DNA from: Luteimonas suaedae
GTDB lineage: Bacteria > Pseudomonadota > Gammaproteobacteria > Xanthomonadales > Xanthomonadaceae
Length of the DNA: 64,000 bases
Assembly (NCBI RefSeq): GCF_008312895.1
Contig: NZ_VSSP01000012.1
Span: 53,059 to 117,058 of the forward strand
Reading direction: 5' to 3'
The notes under the pieces are model-generated. The model did no database searches, was not told the origin of the DNA, and saw only the letters and a list, made by a program, of their open reading frames with translations. Made by a program: the position numbers and the translations under genes. This document shows positions 34,661 through 43,237 of the stretch, piece by piece (within the stretch, counting starts at the first letter, position 1; each line of letters begins with the position of its first letter).

Positions 34661-35938
34661 TTAATGCCCACCCTGCAACGCCACCAGCGCGGCGGCCGCG
34701 GTATGGAAGGAACCGAACACCAGGATGCGGTCCCCGGCGCGCGCCTGGGCGCGCGCCGCGGCCAGCGCCTCCGCGACCCCGGCATGGTGCACGGCGCCGT
34801 CGGCGGCGGTCCCGGCCAGGCGCGCCGCGAACGCATCGGCATCGAGTCCACGCGCACCGGCCTGCGGCAAACCGGCCAGGTGCCAAGCGTCCACCACGCC
34901 ATCGAACGCCGCAACGACGCCGGCCATGTCCTTGTCGGCCAGCGCCGCGTAGACCGCATGTGTCCGTCCAGGCACCGGGGTGCCGTGCAGCCAGGCCGCG
35001 AGCTCTCGCGCGGCCTGGGGGTTGTGGCCGACGTCCACCACGACCTCCACCCCGTCGCGGACGAACGCCTGCAGCCGTCCCGGCACATGCGCCGAAGCCA
35101 CGCCCTGCGCGAGCGCAGCCTTCGGCAGCGGCCGCCGCAGCGCGCGCAGCGCGGCGATCGCGGTGGCGGCGTTGCGCAGCTGGGAGGGCGCCGCCAGGCG
35201 CGGATTGGGCAGCTCGATCGCGTAGCCGACCTCGCGCCAGCGCCAGTGCGCGGCATCCACCGGTTCGAAGAAGAAGTCGCTGCCGGCGCGGATCGCCGAC
35301 GCCCCGATCGCATAGGCATGGCCGAGCACGCTGGAGGGTGGATCGTCCTCGCCCAGCACCAGCGGTTTCCAGGCACGGGCGATGCCGACCTTCTCGCGGC
35401 CGATGGCTTCGCGGTCGTCGCCCAGCCAGTCCTGGTGGTCGAGGTCGACGGTGGTGACCACCGCCACGTCGGCGTCGACCAGGTTGGTGGCGTCGAGGCG
35501 GCCACCGAGCCCGACCTCGAGCAGGGCTAGGTCGAGCGGTTCCCGCGCGAACCGCCACAGCGCGGCCAGGGTGCCGAACTCGAAGTAGGTCAGCGGCAGC
35601 GCCGGGGCGCCGTTTCGCGCCGCCTCGACCGCGGCGAACGCCTCGACCAGCGCCGCGTCGTCGGCATCGTACCCGTCGATGCGCACGCGCTCGTTGTAGG
35701 CCAGCAGGTGCGGCGAGGTGTAGGCGCCGACGCGCCAGCCGGCGGCGCGCGCGATCGCCTCGATGAAGGCGACGGTCGAGCCCTTGCCGTTGGTGCCGGC
35801 GACGGTGATCACCCTCCGCGCCGGCCGCCCGAGCCGCATCCGCCCGGCGACGGTGCGCACGCGTTCCAGGCCCATCTCTATCTCGCGGGGATGTTGGCGC
35901 TCGATGTAGTCGAGCCAGTCGGCAAGCGTGCGGGGCAT
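34661..35938 (-). CDS. folC: Folylpolyglutamate/dihydrofolate synthase
   Basis: A 425-aa Mur-ligase-type enzyme that makes dihydrofolate and adds glutamates to folates. The P-loop GTNGKGST is at 48-55. Other marks are YTSPHLLAYNERVRI, the Mg site region LLEVGLGGRLDATN, the carbamylated-lysine region REKVGIARAWKPLV and VDVGHNPQAARELA in the C-terminal domain. Length is normal. It is followed 57 bases later by the SPOR gene and then purF, an arrangement kept in many gammaproteobacteria. Confidence 0.95.
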   Translation of the reverse strand: MPRTLADWLDYIERQHPREIEMGLERVRTVAGRMRLGRPARRVITVAGTNGKGSTVAFIEAIARAAGWRVGAYTSPHLLAYNERVRIDGYDADDAALVEAFAAVEAARNGAPALPLTYFEFGTLAALWRFAREPLDLALLEVGLGGRLDATNLVDADVAVVTTVDLDHQDWLGDDREAIGREKVGIARAWKPLVLGEDDPPSSVLGHAYAIGASAIRAGSDFFFEPVDAAHWRWREVGYAIELPNPRLAAPSQLRNAATAIAALRALRRPLPKAALAQGVASAHVPGRLQAFVRDGVEVVVDVGHNPQAARELAAWLHGTPVPGRTHAVYAALADKDMAGVVAAFDGVVDAWHLAGLPQAGARGLDADAFAARLAGTAADGAVHHAGVAEALAAARAQARAGDRILVFGSFHTAAAALVALQGGH

Positions 35939-35998
35939 TGGGATCGAGTGTCGGGAGTTGTGGAGACCGGAACCCGCTGCGCGATATCGTCCGTTCGT

Positions 35999-36646
35999 TC
36001 AGAGCGCCCGGTGCACGGCCTCGCCGAACAGCGGGGTATGGTGCGCGCAATCGTTGAGCCGCACCACTTCCAGGGTATCGAGGCCGTCGCCCTCGAGCAG
36101 GTTGAGCGTGGTCGGCGCCTGGCGAAAGGTCCACAGCCGCGCGAACGGGATGCCCAGCACGCGGCACAGGATCACCCGGTTGACCGCGTCGTGCGCCACC
36201 ACCAGCACGGTGCCGTCGGCACCGAGCCCGTCGCAGGCGCGCGCCAACGCCGGCCACGCGCGGTCGAACACGTGCTGCAGCGACTCGCCGCCGTCGGGCA
36301 TCAGCACGCTGTCGGGGAACTCGCGCCAGGCCTGCAGGCGATCCGGATCGCGATCGCGGATCTCGCTGGCCAGCAGGCCCTCCCAACTGCCGTGTGCGAT
36401 CTCCAGCAGGCCGGGATCAGTCTGCAGCAGGGCATGCCGCGCCGCGCCGAGTGCCAGCTGCGCGGTGCGTTGCGCCCGCGACAGCGGCGAGGCGACCGCA
36501 CGATCGATCCGCAGGTCGCGCAGACGCGCCCCGAGCGCCTCGGCCTGGGCTTCACCGACCGGGGACAACGGAATGTCCTCCCTCCCCTGGTAGCGGCCTT
36601 CCGCGTTCCACGGCGTTTCGCCGTGACGAGCCAGCAGAATTCTCAT
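35999..36646 (-). CDS. Histidine phosphatase family protein
   Basis: A 215-aa phosphoglycerate-mutase-like phosphatase. The phosphohistidine motif is LLARHGETPWN at residues 4-14 (His8 catalytic), with the Arg in DRAVASPLSRAQRTAQL and the second His in VLVVAHDAVNRVI. Such proteins include CobC, GpmB and PhoE, and the substrate cannot be told from motifs. It lies 60 bases before folC on the same strand, probably in one transcript. There is no cobalamin context. Confidence 0.88.
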   Translation of the reverse strand: MRILLARHGETPWNAEGRYQGREDIPLSPVGEAQAEALGARLRDLRIDRAVASPLSRAQRTAQLALGAARHALLQTDPGLLEIAHGSWEGLLASEIRDRDPDRLQAWREFPDSVLMPDGGESLQHVFDRAWPALARACDGLGADGTVLVVAHDAVNRVILCRVLGIPFARLWTFRQAPTTLNLLEGDGLDTLEVVRLNDCAHHTPLFGEAVHRAL

Positions 36647-36915
36647 TTCCCGGTCTCCCTGGTTTCATAACCGGCGGGCACGCCGTGGCCGGCGCAGGGT
36701 AGCAGACCGTCAGGATCCGGATGCAGCCGCCCGCCGCCCGGACCGATCGCGCTGCGAGCGTGACGTCCGACCGGCCCCCACGCGAACCGCGTCACGCTCC
36801 AATGCATGCGTGGCGTTTTCCTCATGACAAGCGCCCATTCGTGCTTCGACAATGGATGTTGCCGCACAGCGCCCATCGCGTTTCGGCGGCACATCTCAAC
36901 GAGGAGGGACATCTC

Positions 36916-37143
36916 ATGCGCAACAAGATCGCCCTGGGCCTGGCTCTGGCGGCATCCGTCGTGGTCGGCGCGGCCTTTGCCGCCGTCGGCCCCACCGGTC
37001 CCGGCCAGTTCTATTACTACCTGGACGACAACGGTGCCGTGGTCGGCTATCAAGCCATCCATTGCGACGGTACCAAGGAAGCCTGGGGCAAGTTCACCCG
37101 CAATTACGCCGACGGCTATTTCATCTGCGACCCGGAAACCTAG
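36916..37143 (+). CDS. Small secreted protein, DUF6289-like, copy 1
   Basis: A 75-aa exported protein. Residues 1-22 are a signal peptide (MRNKIALGLALAASVVVGAA), and the mature part starts AVGPTGPG. It has YYYLDDNGAVVGYQAIHCDG and a final GYFIC, two cysteines likely to pair. The start has a strong GAGGAGGGAC ribosome site. The next gene, 72 bases on, encodes a shorter paralogue with the same YLDDxGxVVG...C...FC plan. I place it near the DUF6289 group of small Xanthomonad proteins from memory; the function is unknown. Confidence 0.75.
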   Translation: MRNKIALGLALAASVVVGAAFAAVGPTGPGQFYYYLDDNGAVVGYQAIHCDGTKEAWGKFTRNYADGYFICDPET

Positions 37144-37215
37144 ACAGCGGCCAGATCCGCATTCTTTCCGGCACAGATCACTACCTCGCTACATTCCACT
37201 ACAGGAGTCCCCGAC

Positions 37216-37434
37216 ATGCGCAAGCAACTTCTGATCGGCCTCGGCCTCGCCGCCGCACTGGTCACCGGACTGGCGATCGCCAAGCATCGCAACGGCGACA
37301 TGGGCATCTACCTCGACGACCAGGGCAACGTCGTCGGCACCTTCGTCGTCAGCTGCGAAGGCGTCTTCAGCTATGAGGGAACGCGCACCAGCAACTTCGT
37401 GGTCAACGGGCAACTGTTCTGCCATCGGCCCTGA
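37216..37434 (+). CDS. Small secreted protein, DUF6289-like, copy 2
   Basis: A 72-aa exported protein. The signal peptide is MRKQLLIGLGLAAALVTGLA; the mature part has MGIYLDDQGNVVGTFVVSCE and ends GQLFCHRP. It shares with copy 1 the YLDDxGxVVG strand, two cysteines and length, so the pair arose by tandem duplication with wide divergence. AGGAG precedes the ATG. A strong terminator follows at 37456. Confidence 0.75.
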   Translation: MRKQLLIGLGLAAALVTGLAIAKHRNGDMGIYLDDQGNVVGTFVVSCEGVFSYEGTRTSNFVVNGQLFCHRP

Positions 37435-37455
37435 TCGCCCATGATCGGGCAAACG

Positions 37456-37482
37456 AAAACGGCGACCCACGGCCGCCGTTTT
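37456..37482 (+). terminator. Rho-independent terminator after the small secreted genes
   Basis: A perfect stem AAAACGGCG / CGCCGTTTT with a 9-base loop ends in TTTT, 22 bases after the stop of copy 2. Confidence 0.88.
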
Positions 37483-37576
37483 CCGTACGCGATTCGCCGC
37501 ACGCATGCGGCGCCTAGCCTGCCAAGTGTTCACAGGTCTTAGGCTGCATCGACGTTCACTCCCACTGCCTACCTTC

Positions 37577-37714
37577 GTAGGAGGGGCTTCAGCCCCGACC
37601 TGCCGAAGATCGCGGCAAGGAAACAGGGAGCGCGTGGCGCCGGTCGGGAAGCTGCGTGCGTGGATCTTTTTGCGCTTCGCTCGTTCCCGGGGTCGGGGCT
37701 GAAGCCCCTCCTAC
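37577..37714. repeat. GTAG-type inverted element with another stem, 138 bp
   Basis: The ends are GTAGGAGGGGCTTCAGCCCC and its exact complement, with CGAC extending the match. Length and GTAG tips match the 139-bp REP doublets, but the stem sequence and interior differ. It fills the 315-base gap between copy 2 of the small secreted genes and the S46 peptidase stop. Confidence 0.85.
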
Positions 37715-37749
37715 AAGGTCAGGGACATGGAAGCGAATGTCGATACGCG

Positions 37750-39903
37750 CTAGCGCGCCAGGTTCAGCTCCTCCAGCAGGCGCGGCGCCGGATACACCTC
37801 CTGCATGATCCAGCGCAGATAGCGCTGGTCCACCGAGATGGTGCGCGTCATCGCCGGATCGAAGACCCAGTTGGAGCTCACCGACTCCCAGTTCATGTCG
37901 AACAGCAGGCCGGTCAACCGGCCGCGCGCATCGAGCACCGGCGAGCCGGAATTGCCCCCGGTCACGTCGAGGTCGGAGAGGAAGTTCACCGGCACCGTGC
38001 GCAGCCGCCGGTCGGCCAGGCCGCCGTCGCGCCCGGCCTCCACCGCGTCCAGCAGCGCCTGCGGCGCGTCGAACGGCTCCTCGCCGGTCGCCTTCTGCGC
38101 CACTTCCTCCAGCCGTGTGAACGGCTGCTGCGCCTGGCCGTCGAGCTTGGTGTAGCCGGTCACGTTGCCGAACGTGATCCGCAGCGAGCCGTTGGCGTCG
38201 GGATAGACGAACCGGCCCTGCACGTGGCGGTGGTCGGCTACTGCCTGCAGATACAGCGGGCGGGCGCGCAGCTCGTCGCCGGCACGGGCCTTGCGCTCCA
38301 GTTCCTGCTTGAGCATCGACGGCGTCACCGCCACCGCGTAACGGATCGCGGGGTCGCGGCTGTTCTCGAACGCGTCGCGATCGGCGGTCAGCCAGCGCAT
38401 GCGCTCCTCCGGATTGACCAGGCCGGTCGCGGCGAGATCATCGATCACGCGCTCGATCGCCGCGTCGTCGCTGCCGCCGAGCCAAGCGTCGATCGCCTCG
38501 TCGCGCTGCTCCTCGGGGAGCGCGACGTACTGCTGCAGCCAGTAGCGCTGCAGGATCCGGTCCGTCCCCGGGTCGTAGCGGCGCTCCATCTGCTCCAGCG
38601 AGCCCTTGATCCGCGGCTGGTCGCGCTCCTGGTAGCCGAGTTCGCGATCGCCGTCGGGATTGCTGCGCTCGATCGCATTGCGGTACAGCGTCATCGCCGT
38701 ACCGACCGCGCCCAGACGATGGAACTGGCCGGTCACCAGGTCGCGCTCCCGTGTGGCGCGGCCTTCCTCGACCAGCCGCTCCAGTTCGGCGTGCGCGTCG
38801 AGCGCCGCGCGCCCGGCCTCGTCCTGCTCCCGCAGCCACGCCAGGACCGCCGCCTCTTCCACGCGCTTGCTGGCCGTCGCGTCGATCCGCGCGAAGCCCT
38901 CCAGTTGTCCATCGTAGTTCTTCGAGGTGTTCTTCCATCCGCCGACGGTGCTGGCGTACTTGACCGCGATCTCGGGGTTCTCGCGACCCTCCGCTTCGAC
39001 CAGGGCCAGCAACGCCTTGTAGTGGCGGCTGATGGTGGGATAGCTCCACTGCGCGACCTGCTCGAACTCGCTCGCCAGCGCATAGCGGCTGGTGGACCCG
39101 GGATACCCCGCGGCCATGACGAAGTCGCCCTCGCGCAGCGGACGGTCGGCGAACGTCAGCCAGCGCGCCGGCTGGTAGGGAATATTGTCCTCGGCGAAAT
39201 CGGCGGGGCTGCCGTCGGGCCCGACATAGGCGCGGTAGAAGGCGAAATCGCCGGTGTGGCGCGGCCACATCCAGTTGTCGACTTCGCCGCCGAAGTTGCC
39301 GACCCCGCCCGGCGGCGCATACGCGAGCCGCACATCGCGGATTTCCAGGTTGCGGAACAGGCGGTAGCGGTTGCCGCCGGCGAAGCTGTACAGCCGGCAG
39401 CGGTGCCCCGGCTGGAATTCACAGTTGGCGATCAGCCGCTTCTCGACGTGTTCCAGCGCCCGTGCCCGCCCGATCGCATCCGGTGCCGCCGCGATGGCGC
39501 GCTCGACCTGTTCGGTGACGTCGAGGATGGAGTCGAGCACGTAGATGCGCGCGTTCGGGCCGGCGCTCAGCTCGTCCTCGCGCGCGGCGGCATTGAAGCC
39601 ATCGCGCATGAGGTTGTTCTCGGGCGTGGAATTGAGCTGGATCGCGCCGTAGGCGCAATGGTGGTTGGTGACCACCAGCCCCTGCGGCGAGACCAAGCTC
39701 GCGGTGCAGCCGCCGAGGGAGACTACCGCCCCCATCGGGTCGCCGCGCAGGTCGGCCAGTTGCTGCGGCGACAGCCGCAGTCCGGCCTTTTTCAGCGGGC
39801 CTTCGATCTCCGGCAGCTGTTGCGGCACCCACATCCCTTCTCCGGCCCTTGCGAGGCCTGCGGCGGCCAGGAGCAGTGCGGCGGCGATCGGCATTGGGCG
39901 CAT
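37750..39903 (-). CDS. S46 family dipeptidyl-peptidase
   Basis: A 717-aa periplasmic serine peptidase that removes dipeptides from peptide N-termini, related to DPP7, DPP11 and Pseudoxanthomonas DAP BII. A signal peptide covers residues 1-20. The triad is His81 (VTNHHCAYG), Asp219 (WMWPRHTGDF) and Ser652 (TGGNSGSPV), each offset by five from DAP BII as I recall it. Asn210-Trp211 and Asp669 match residues that hold the substrate N-terminus. The S1-determining position after Asp669 is Met670 (LLFDMNWE), where DPP7 has Gly and DPP11 has Arg. GAGGACA precedes the ATG. Confidence 0.92.
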   Translation of the reverse strand: MRPMPIAAALLLAAAGLARAGEGMWVPQQLPEIEGPLKKAGLRLSPQQLADLRGDPMGAVVSLGGCTASLVSPQGLVVTNHHCAYGAIQLNSTPENNLMRDGFNAAAREDELSAGPNARIYVLDSILDVTEQVERAIAAAPDAIGRARALEHVEKRLIANCEFQPGHRCRLYSFAGGNRYRLFRNLEIRDVRLAYAPPGGVGNFGGEVDNWMWPRHTGDFAFYRAYVGPDGSPADFAEDNIPYQPARWLTFADRPLREGDFVMAAGYPGSTSRYALASEFEQVAQWSYPTISRHYKALLALVEAEGRENPEIAVKYASTVGGWKNTSKNYDGQLEGFARIDATASKRVEEAAVLAWLREQDEAGRAALDAHAELERLVEEGRATRERDLVTGQFHRLGAVGTAMTLYRNAIERSNPDGDRELGYQERDQPRIKGSLEQMERRYDPGTDRILQRYWLQQYVALPEEQRDEAIDAWLGGSDDAAIERVIDDLAATGLVNPEERMRWLTADRDAFENSRDPAIRYAVAVTPSMLKQELERKARAGDELRARPLYLQAVADHRHVQGRFVYPDANGSLRITFGNVTGYTKLDGQAQQPFTRLEEVAQKATGEEPFDAPQALLDAVEAGRDGGLADRRLRTVPVNFLSDLDVTGGNSGSPVLDARGRLTGLLFDMNWESVSSNWVFDPAMTRTISVDQRYLRWIMQEVYPAPRLLEELNLAR

Positions 39904-40044
39904 GCGGTGTCCTCGGAGCGGTACGGATCGGGAGGCCGAAGTCTACCGGCCGCGGCCGCTCCCCGCCCGTGCCATGAGGGCCTGTTGACGCGTATGGGCG
40001 CACGCCGCCGCGCGGGCGATGCCGGGCGCGAACGCGCCGCGGCG

Positions 40045-40050
40045 TATAAT
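40045..40050 (+). promoter_or_regulatory. -10 element of tdh
   Basis: A consensus TATAAT lies 68 bases before the chosen tdh ATG and 18 bases before the first in-frame ATG (40068). No convincing -35 is spaced correctly. Confidence 0.55.
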
Positions 40051-40112
40051 TGCGCTTCTGTTTTCGAATGACGGACGCGACGATGCAGCCGACGAGCCAG
40101 CGTCAAACCACC

Positions 40113-41135
40113 ATGCGCGCGCTGGTCAAGCGCGAGGCCGCCAAGGGCATCTGGATGGAGGAGGTGCCGGTCCCGAGCCCGGGGCCGAACGAGGTCCTGA
40201 TCAAGCTGGAGAAGACCGCGATCTGCGGCACCGACCTGCACATCTACCTGTGGGACGAGTGGAGCCAGCGCACGATCAAGCCCGGGCTGGTGATCGGCCA
40301 CGAGTTCGTCGGCCGCATCGCCGAGATCGGTCCGGGCGTGAGCGGCTACCAGCTCGGCCAGCGTGTCTCCGCCGAGGGCCACATCGTCTGCGGCCACTGC
40401 CGCAACTGCCGCGCCGGCAAGCAGCACCTGTGCCCGAATACCATCGGCATCGGCGTCAACCGCGATGGTGCGTTCGCTGAATACATCGTCATGCCGGCGA
40501 GCAACCTGTGGCCGATCCCCGACCAGATCCCGAGCGAACTGGCGGCGTTCTTCGACCCCTACGGCAACGCCGCGCACTGCGCGCTGGAGTTCGACGTGGT
40601 CGGCGAGGACGTGCTGATCACCGGCGCCGGCCCGATCGGGGTGATGGCCGCCGGCATCTGCAAGCACATCGGCGCGCGCAACGTGGTGGTCACCGACGTC
40701 AACGACTACCGGCTCAAGCTCGCCGCCGACATGGGCGCCACACGCGTGGTCAACGTCACCAACGCCTCGCTCACGGACGTGATGGCCGACCTGCACCTGG
40801 AAGGCTTCGACGTCGGCCTGGAGATGAGCGGCAACCCGCGCGCCTTCAACGACATGCTCGGCGCCATGTACCACGGCGGCAAGATCGCCCTGCTCGGCCT
40901 GCTGCCCAAGGGCGCGGGCGTGGACTGGGACCGCATCATCTTCAAGGGGCTGATCCTCCACGGCATCTACGGCCGGCGCATGTACGAGACCTGGTACAAG
41001 ATGACCCAGCTGGTGCTATCGGGTTTCCCGCTGGGCAAGGTGCTGAGCCACCAGCTGCCGGCCGAGGAGTTCCAGAAGGGCTTCGACCTGATGGAATCCG
41101 GGAAGTCGGGCAAGGTGGTGCTGAGCTGGAATTGA
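40113..41135 (+). CDS. tdh: L-threonine 3-dehydrogenase
   Basis: A 340-aa zinc-dependent medium-chain dehydrogenase oxidising threonine to 2-amino-3-oxobutyrate with NAD. The catalytic zinc site has [18 protein letters not shown] and GHEFVG; the structural zinc has four Cys in [15 protein letters not shown]. The Rossmann loop is [31 protein letters not shown] aligns with the E. coli start. ATGs at 40083 and 40068 are in frame and could be used. It forms an operon with kbl, separated by 112 bases that hold an inverted heptamer array. Confidence 0.95.
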   Translation: MRALVKREAAKGIWMEEVPVPSPGPNEVLIKLEKTAICGTDLHIYLWDEWSQRTIKPGLVIGHEFVGRIAEIGPGVSGYQLGQRVSAEGHIVCGHCRNCRAGKQHLCPNTIGIGVNRDGAFAEYIVMPASNLWPIPDQIPSELAAFFDPYGNAAHCALEFDVVGEDVLITGAGPIGVMAAGICKHIGARNVVVTDVNDYRLKLAADMGATRVVNVTNASLTDVMADLHLEGFDVGLEMSGNPRAFNDMLGAMYHGGKIALLGLLPKGAGVDWDRIIFKGLILHGIYGRRMYETWYKMTQLVLSGFPLGKVLSHQLPAEEFQKGFDLMESGKSGKVVLSWN

Positions 41136-41144
41136 TTGAAAGCC

Positions 41145-41237
41145 GTGATTCGTGATTGGTGATTCGCAAGAGCCGGTCGCGCTATTTGCTGTTACTTCTT
41201 CTAATCACCAATCACAAATCACGAACCCACGAATCAC
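41145..41237. repeat. Inverted 7-base array, GTGATTC family
   Basis: Three direct units (GTGATTC, GTGATTG, GTGATTC; 41145-41165) face five inverted units (TAATCAC, CAATCAC, AAATCAC, an 8-base variant, GAATCAC; 41202-41237). It fills the tdh-kbl gap and ends 10 bases before the kbl ATG, so it must also overlap the kbl ribosome-binding region. Confidence 0.85.
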
Positions 41238-41247
41238 GGATCCCCCC

Positions 41248-42441
41248 ATGTCCCTGACCCAGCGCTACACCGAGACCCTCGACGAGATCCGCGACCAGGG
41301 GCTGTTCAAGTCCGAACGGGTCATCACCTCGCCGCAGTCGGCCGAGATCCGGCTCGAGGACGGGCGCACGGTGCTCAACTTCTGCGCCAACAACTATCTC
41401 GGCCTGGCCGATCACCCCGACCTGATCGCGGCGGCCAAGGACGCGCTGGACAGCCACGGCTTCGGCATGGCCTCGGTGCGCTTCATCTGCGGCACCCAGG
41501 ACCTGCACAAGCAGCTGGAGCGGACGATCGCCGACTTCTTCGGCACCGAGGACACCATCCTCTACGCCGCCTGCTTCGACGCCAACGGCGGCCTGTTCGA
41601 GCCGCTGCTGGGCGAGCAGGATGCGGTGGTCAGCGACGCGCTCAACCACGCCTCGATCATCGACGGCGTGCGCCTGTGCAAGGCCAAGCGCTACCGCTAC
41701 GCCAACGCGGACATAGCGGAGCTGGAACGGCAGCTGCAGCAGGCCCGCGCCGACGGCGCGCGCACGATCCTGATCACCACCGACGGCGTGTTCTCGATGG
41801 ACGGCTTCATCGCGCCCCTGGACGAGATCACCGCACTGGCGAAACAATACGACGCACTGGTCCACATCGACGAATGCCACGCCACCGGCTTCCTGGGCGC
41901 GACCGGCAGGGGATCGGCCGAGGTGAAGGGGGTGATGGACCGGATCGACATCTTCACCGGCACCCTCGGCAAGGCGATGGGCGGCGCACTCGGCGGCTTC
42001 ACCACCGCCAGGCGCGAGGTGATCGAACTGCTGCGCCAGCGCTCGCGCCCGTACCTGTTCTCCAACTCGCTGCCGCCGCACGTGGTCGCGGCAGGCACCA
42101 AGGCGTTCGAGATGCTCGACGCCGCCGGCGACCTGCGCGAGCGGCTGGCCGCCAACACGGCGTACTTCCGCGAGCGCATGACCACGGCCGGCTTCGACCT
42201 CAAGCCCGGCGCGCACCCGATCTGCCCGGTGATGCTGTACGACGCACCGCTGGCGCAGCGCTTTGCCGAGCGCCTGCTCGAAGAAGGCATCTACGCGATC
42301 GGCTTCTTCTTTCCGGTGGTGCCGAAAGGCCAGGCGCGGATCCGCACCCAGCTCTCGGCAATCCATACCCGCGAGCATCTCGATACCGCGATCGAAGTAT
42401 TCACCCGCATCGGCCGCGAGCTCGGGGTCCTGAAGCACTGA
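41248..42441 (+). CDS. kbl: 2-amino-3-ketobutyrate CoA ligase (glycine C-acetyltransferase)
   Basis: A 397-aa PLP enzyme that splits 2-amino-3-oxobutyrate with CoA to glycine and acetyl-CoA, completing threonine degradation after Tdh. The alpha-oxoamine synthase features are [13 protein letters not shown], the aspartate/His strand [17 protein letters not shown] and the PLP lysine in [15 protein letters not shown]. Length is as in E. coli Kbl (398). Its ribosome site is poor (CGGA, followed by six C), and the upstream bases belong to a repeat array. Confidence 0.95.
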   Translation: MSLTQRYTETLDEIRDQGLFKSERVITSPQSAEIRLEDGRTVLNFCANNYLGLADHPDLIAAAKDALDSHGFGMASVRFICGTQDLHKQLERTIADFFGTEDTILYAACFDANGGLFEPLLGEQDAVVSDALNHASIIDGVRLCKAKRYRYANADIAELERQLQQARADGARTILITTDGVFSMDGFIAPLDEITALAKQYDALVHIDECHATGFLGATGRGSAEVKGVMDRIDIFTGTLGKAMGGALGGFTTARREVIELLRQRSRPYLFSNSLPPHVVAAGTKAFEMLDAAGDLRERLAANTAYFRERMTTAGFDLKPGAHPICPVMLYDAPLAQRFAERLLEEGIYAIGFFFPVVPKGQARIRTQLSAIHTREHLDTAIEVFTRIGRELGVLKH

Positions 42442-42495
42442 CCGCACCGAGGCGGCGCACAAGCCGACCGGGTGCCGGGTGCGGGCCTTGCGGAA

Positions 42496-43059
42496 TCAGT
42501 CGAGAATGACAGGCGCGGCTTCGGCGGGCGCGGCTTCCGGATCAGGCGTGGCGGGCAGAACTGGGCCGACTTCCCCGTCGACCGGCGGTGCATCCGGCAA
42601 CGCCGGGGCCACTGCAGGCTTTGGCGCACCGCGCGCGACGCGCACCCCGCGCGACTTCATCCAGGCGTCGAACTCGTCGGCGGTCATCATCTTGCCGTTC
42701 TGGCTCATGTCGAAACGCCACGGCGTGTTGTCGTGCTCGGTCTGCGGCTTGTAGACCGAGGGATCCAGCGGGTCGACCACGGTCGGTGCCGGCATCGCGC
42801 TGGCGACATTGCGGCAGTCCTCGACGCGCAACCGCAGCAGCACCTGATCGACGGACTGCGCCTCGTCATAGGCGTGCGCCAGCACGCCGCCGTGCGCGCC
42901 CAGGCGATAGCTGGGAGCGGCGAGTTCGGGCGACAACGGCGCCAACACCGTCGGCTGCAGCGGGATCGAAGGCACCGAGCTTGGCGTGCTCGAACAATCG
43001 GCCGCATGTCCGAGCGCGGGCACGGCAAGCACGAGCAGAAGCGTTATAGCAGCGCGCAT
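42496..43059 (-). CDS. Secreted hypothetical protein
   Basis: A 187-aa exported protein. A signal peptide covers residues 1-20 (MRAAITLLLVLAVPALGHAA). The mature part has two Cys (ADCSS and VEDCRN) and the segment MMTADEFDAWMKSRGVRVA, and ends in a Pro/Ala/Glu-rich tail. I do not recognise a family. It lies downstream of ompA on the same strand, but the strong ompA terminator separates them. The longer frame to 43161 has no start signal. Confidence 0.7.
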   Translation of the reverse strand: MRAAITLLLVLAVPALGHAADCSSTPSSVPSIPLQPTVLAPLSPELAAPSYRLGAHGGVLAHAYDEAQSVDQVLLRLRVEDCRNVASAMPAPTVVDPLDPSVYKPQTEHDNTPWRFDMSQNGKMMTADEFDAWMKSRGVRVARGAPKPAVAPALPDAPPVDGEVGPVLPATPDPEAAPAEAAPVILD

Positions 43060-43186
43060 GCGCAATCCCCGATCGGTCGTTGCGCAGGAGTGTATGCGCC
43101 TGAGGTTTCCCCCACAAGCCACTGTTCCGACAGGCACGCATTCATTCGACGCATCGCACATTCGCCGGATGCGGACGCAGAAAAAA

Positions 43187-43213
43187 CGAAACCCGGCGCA
43201 AGGCCGGGTTTCG
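43187..43213 (-). terminator. Rho-independent terminator of ompA
   Basis: A perfect 11-bp stem CGAAACCCGGC / GCCGGGTTTCG with a 5-base loop is followed on the minus strand by TTTTTT. It lies about 25 bases after the OmpA stop codon. Confidence 0.93.
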
Positions 43214-43237
43214 TGTGTTGCGATGATGATTGTCCGA

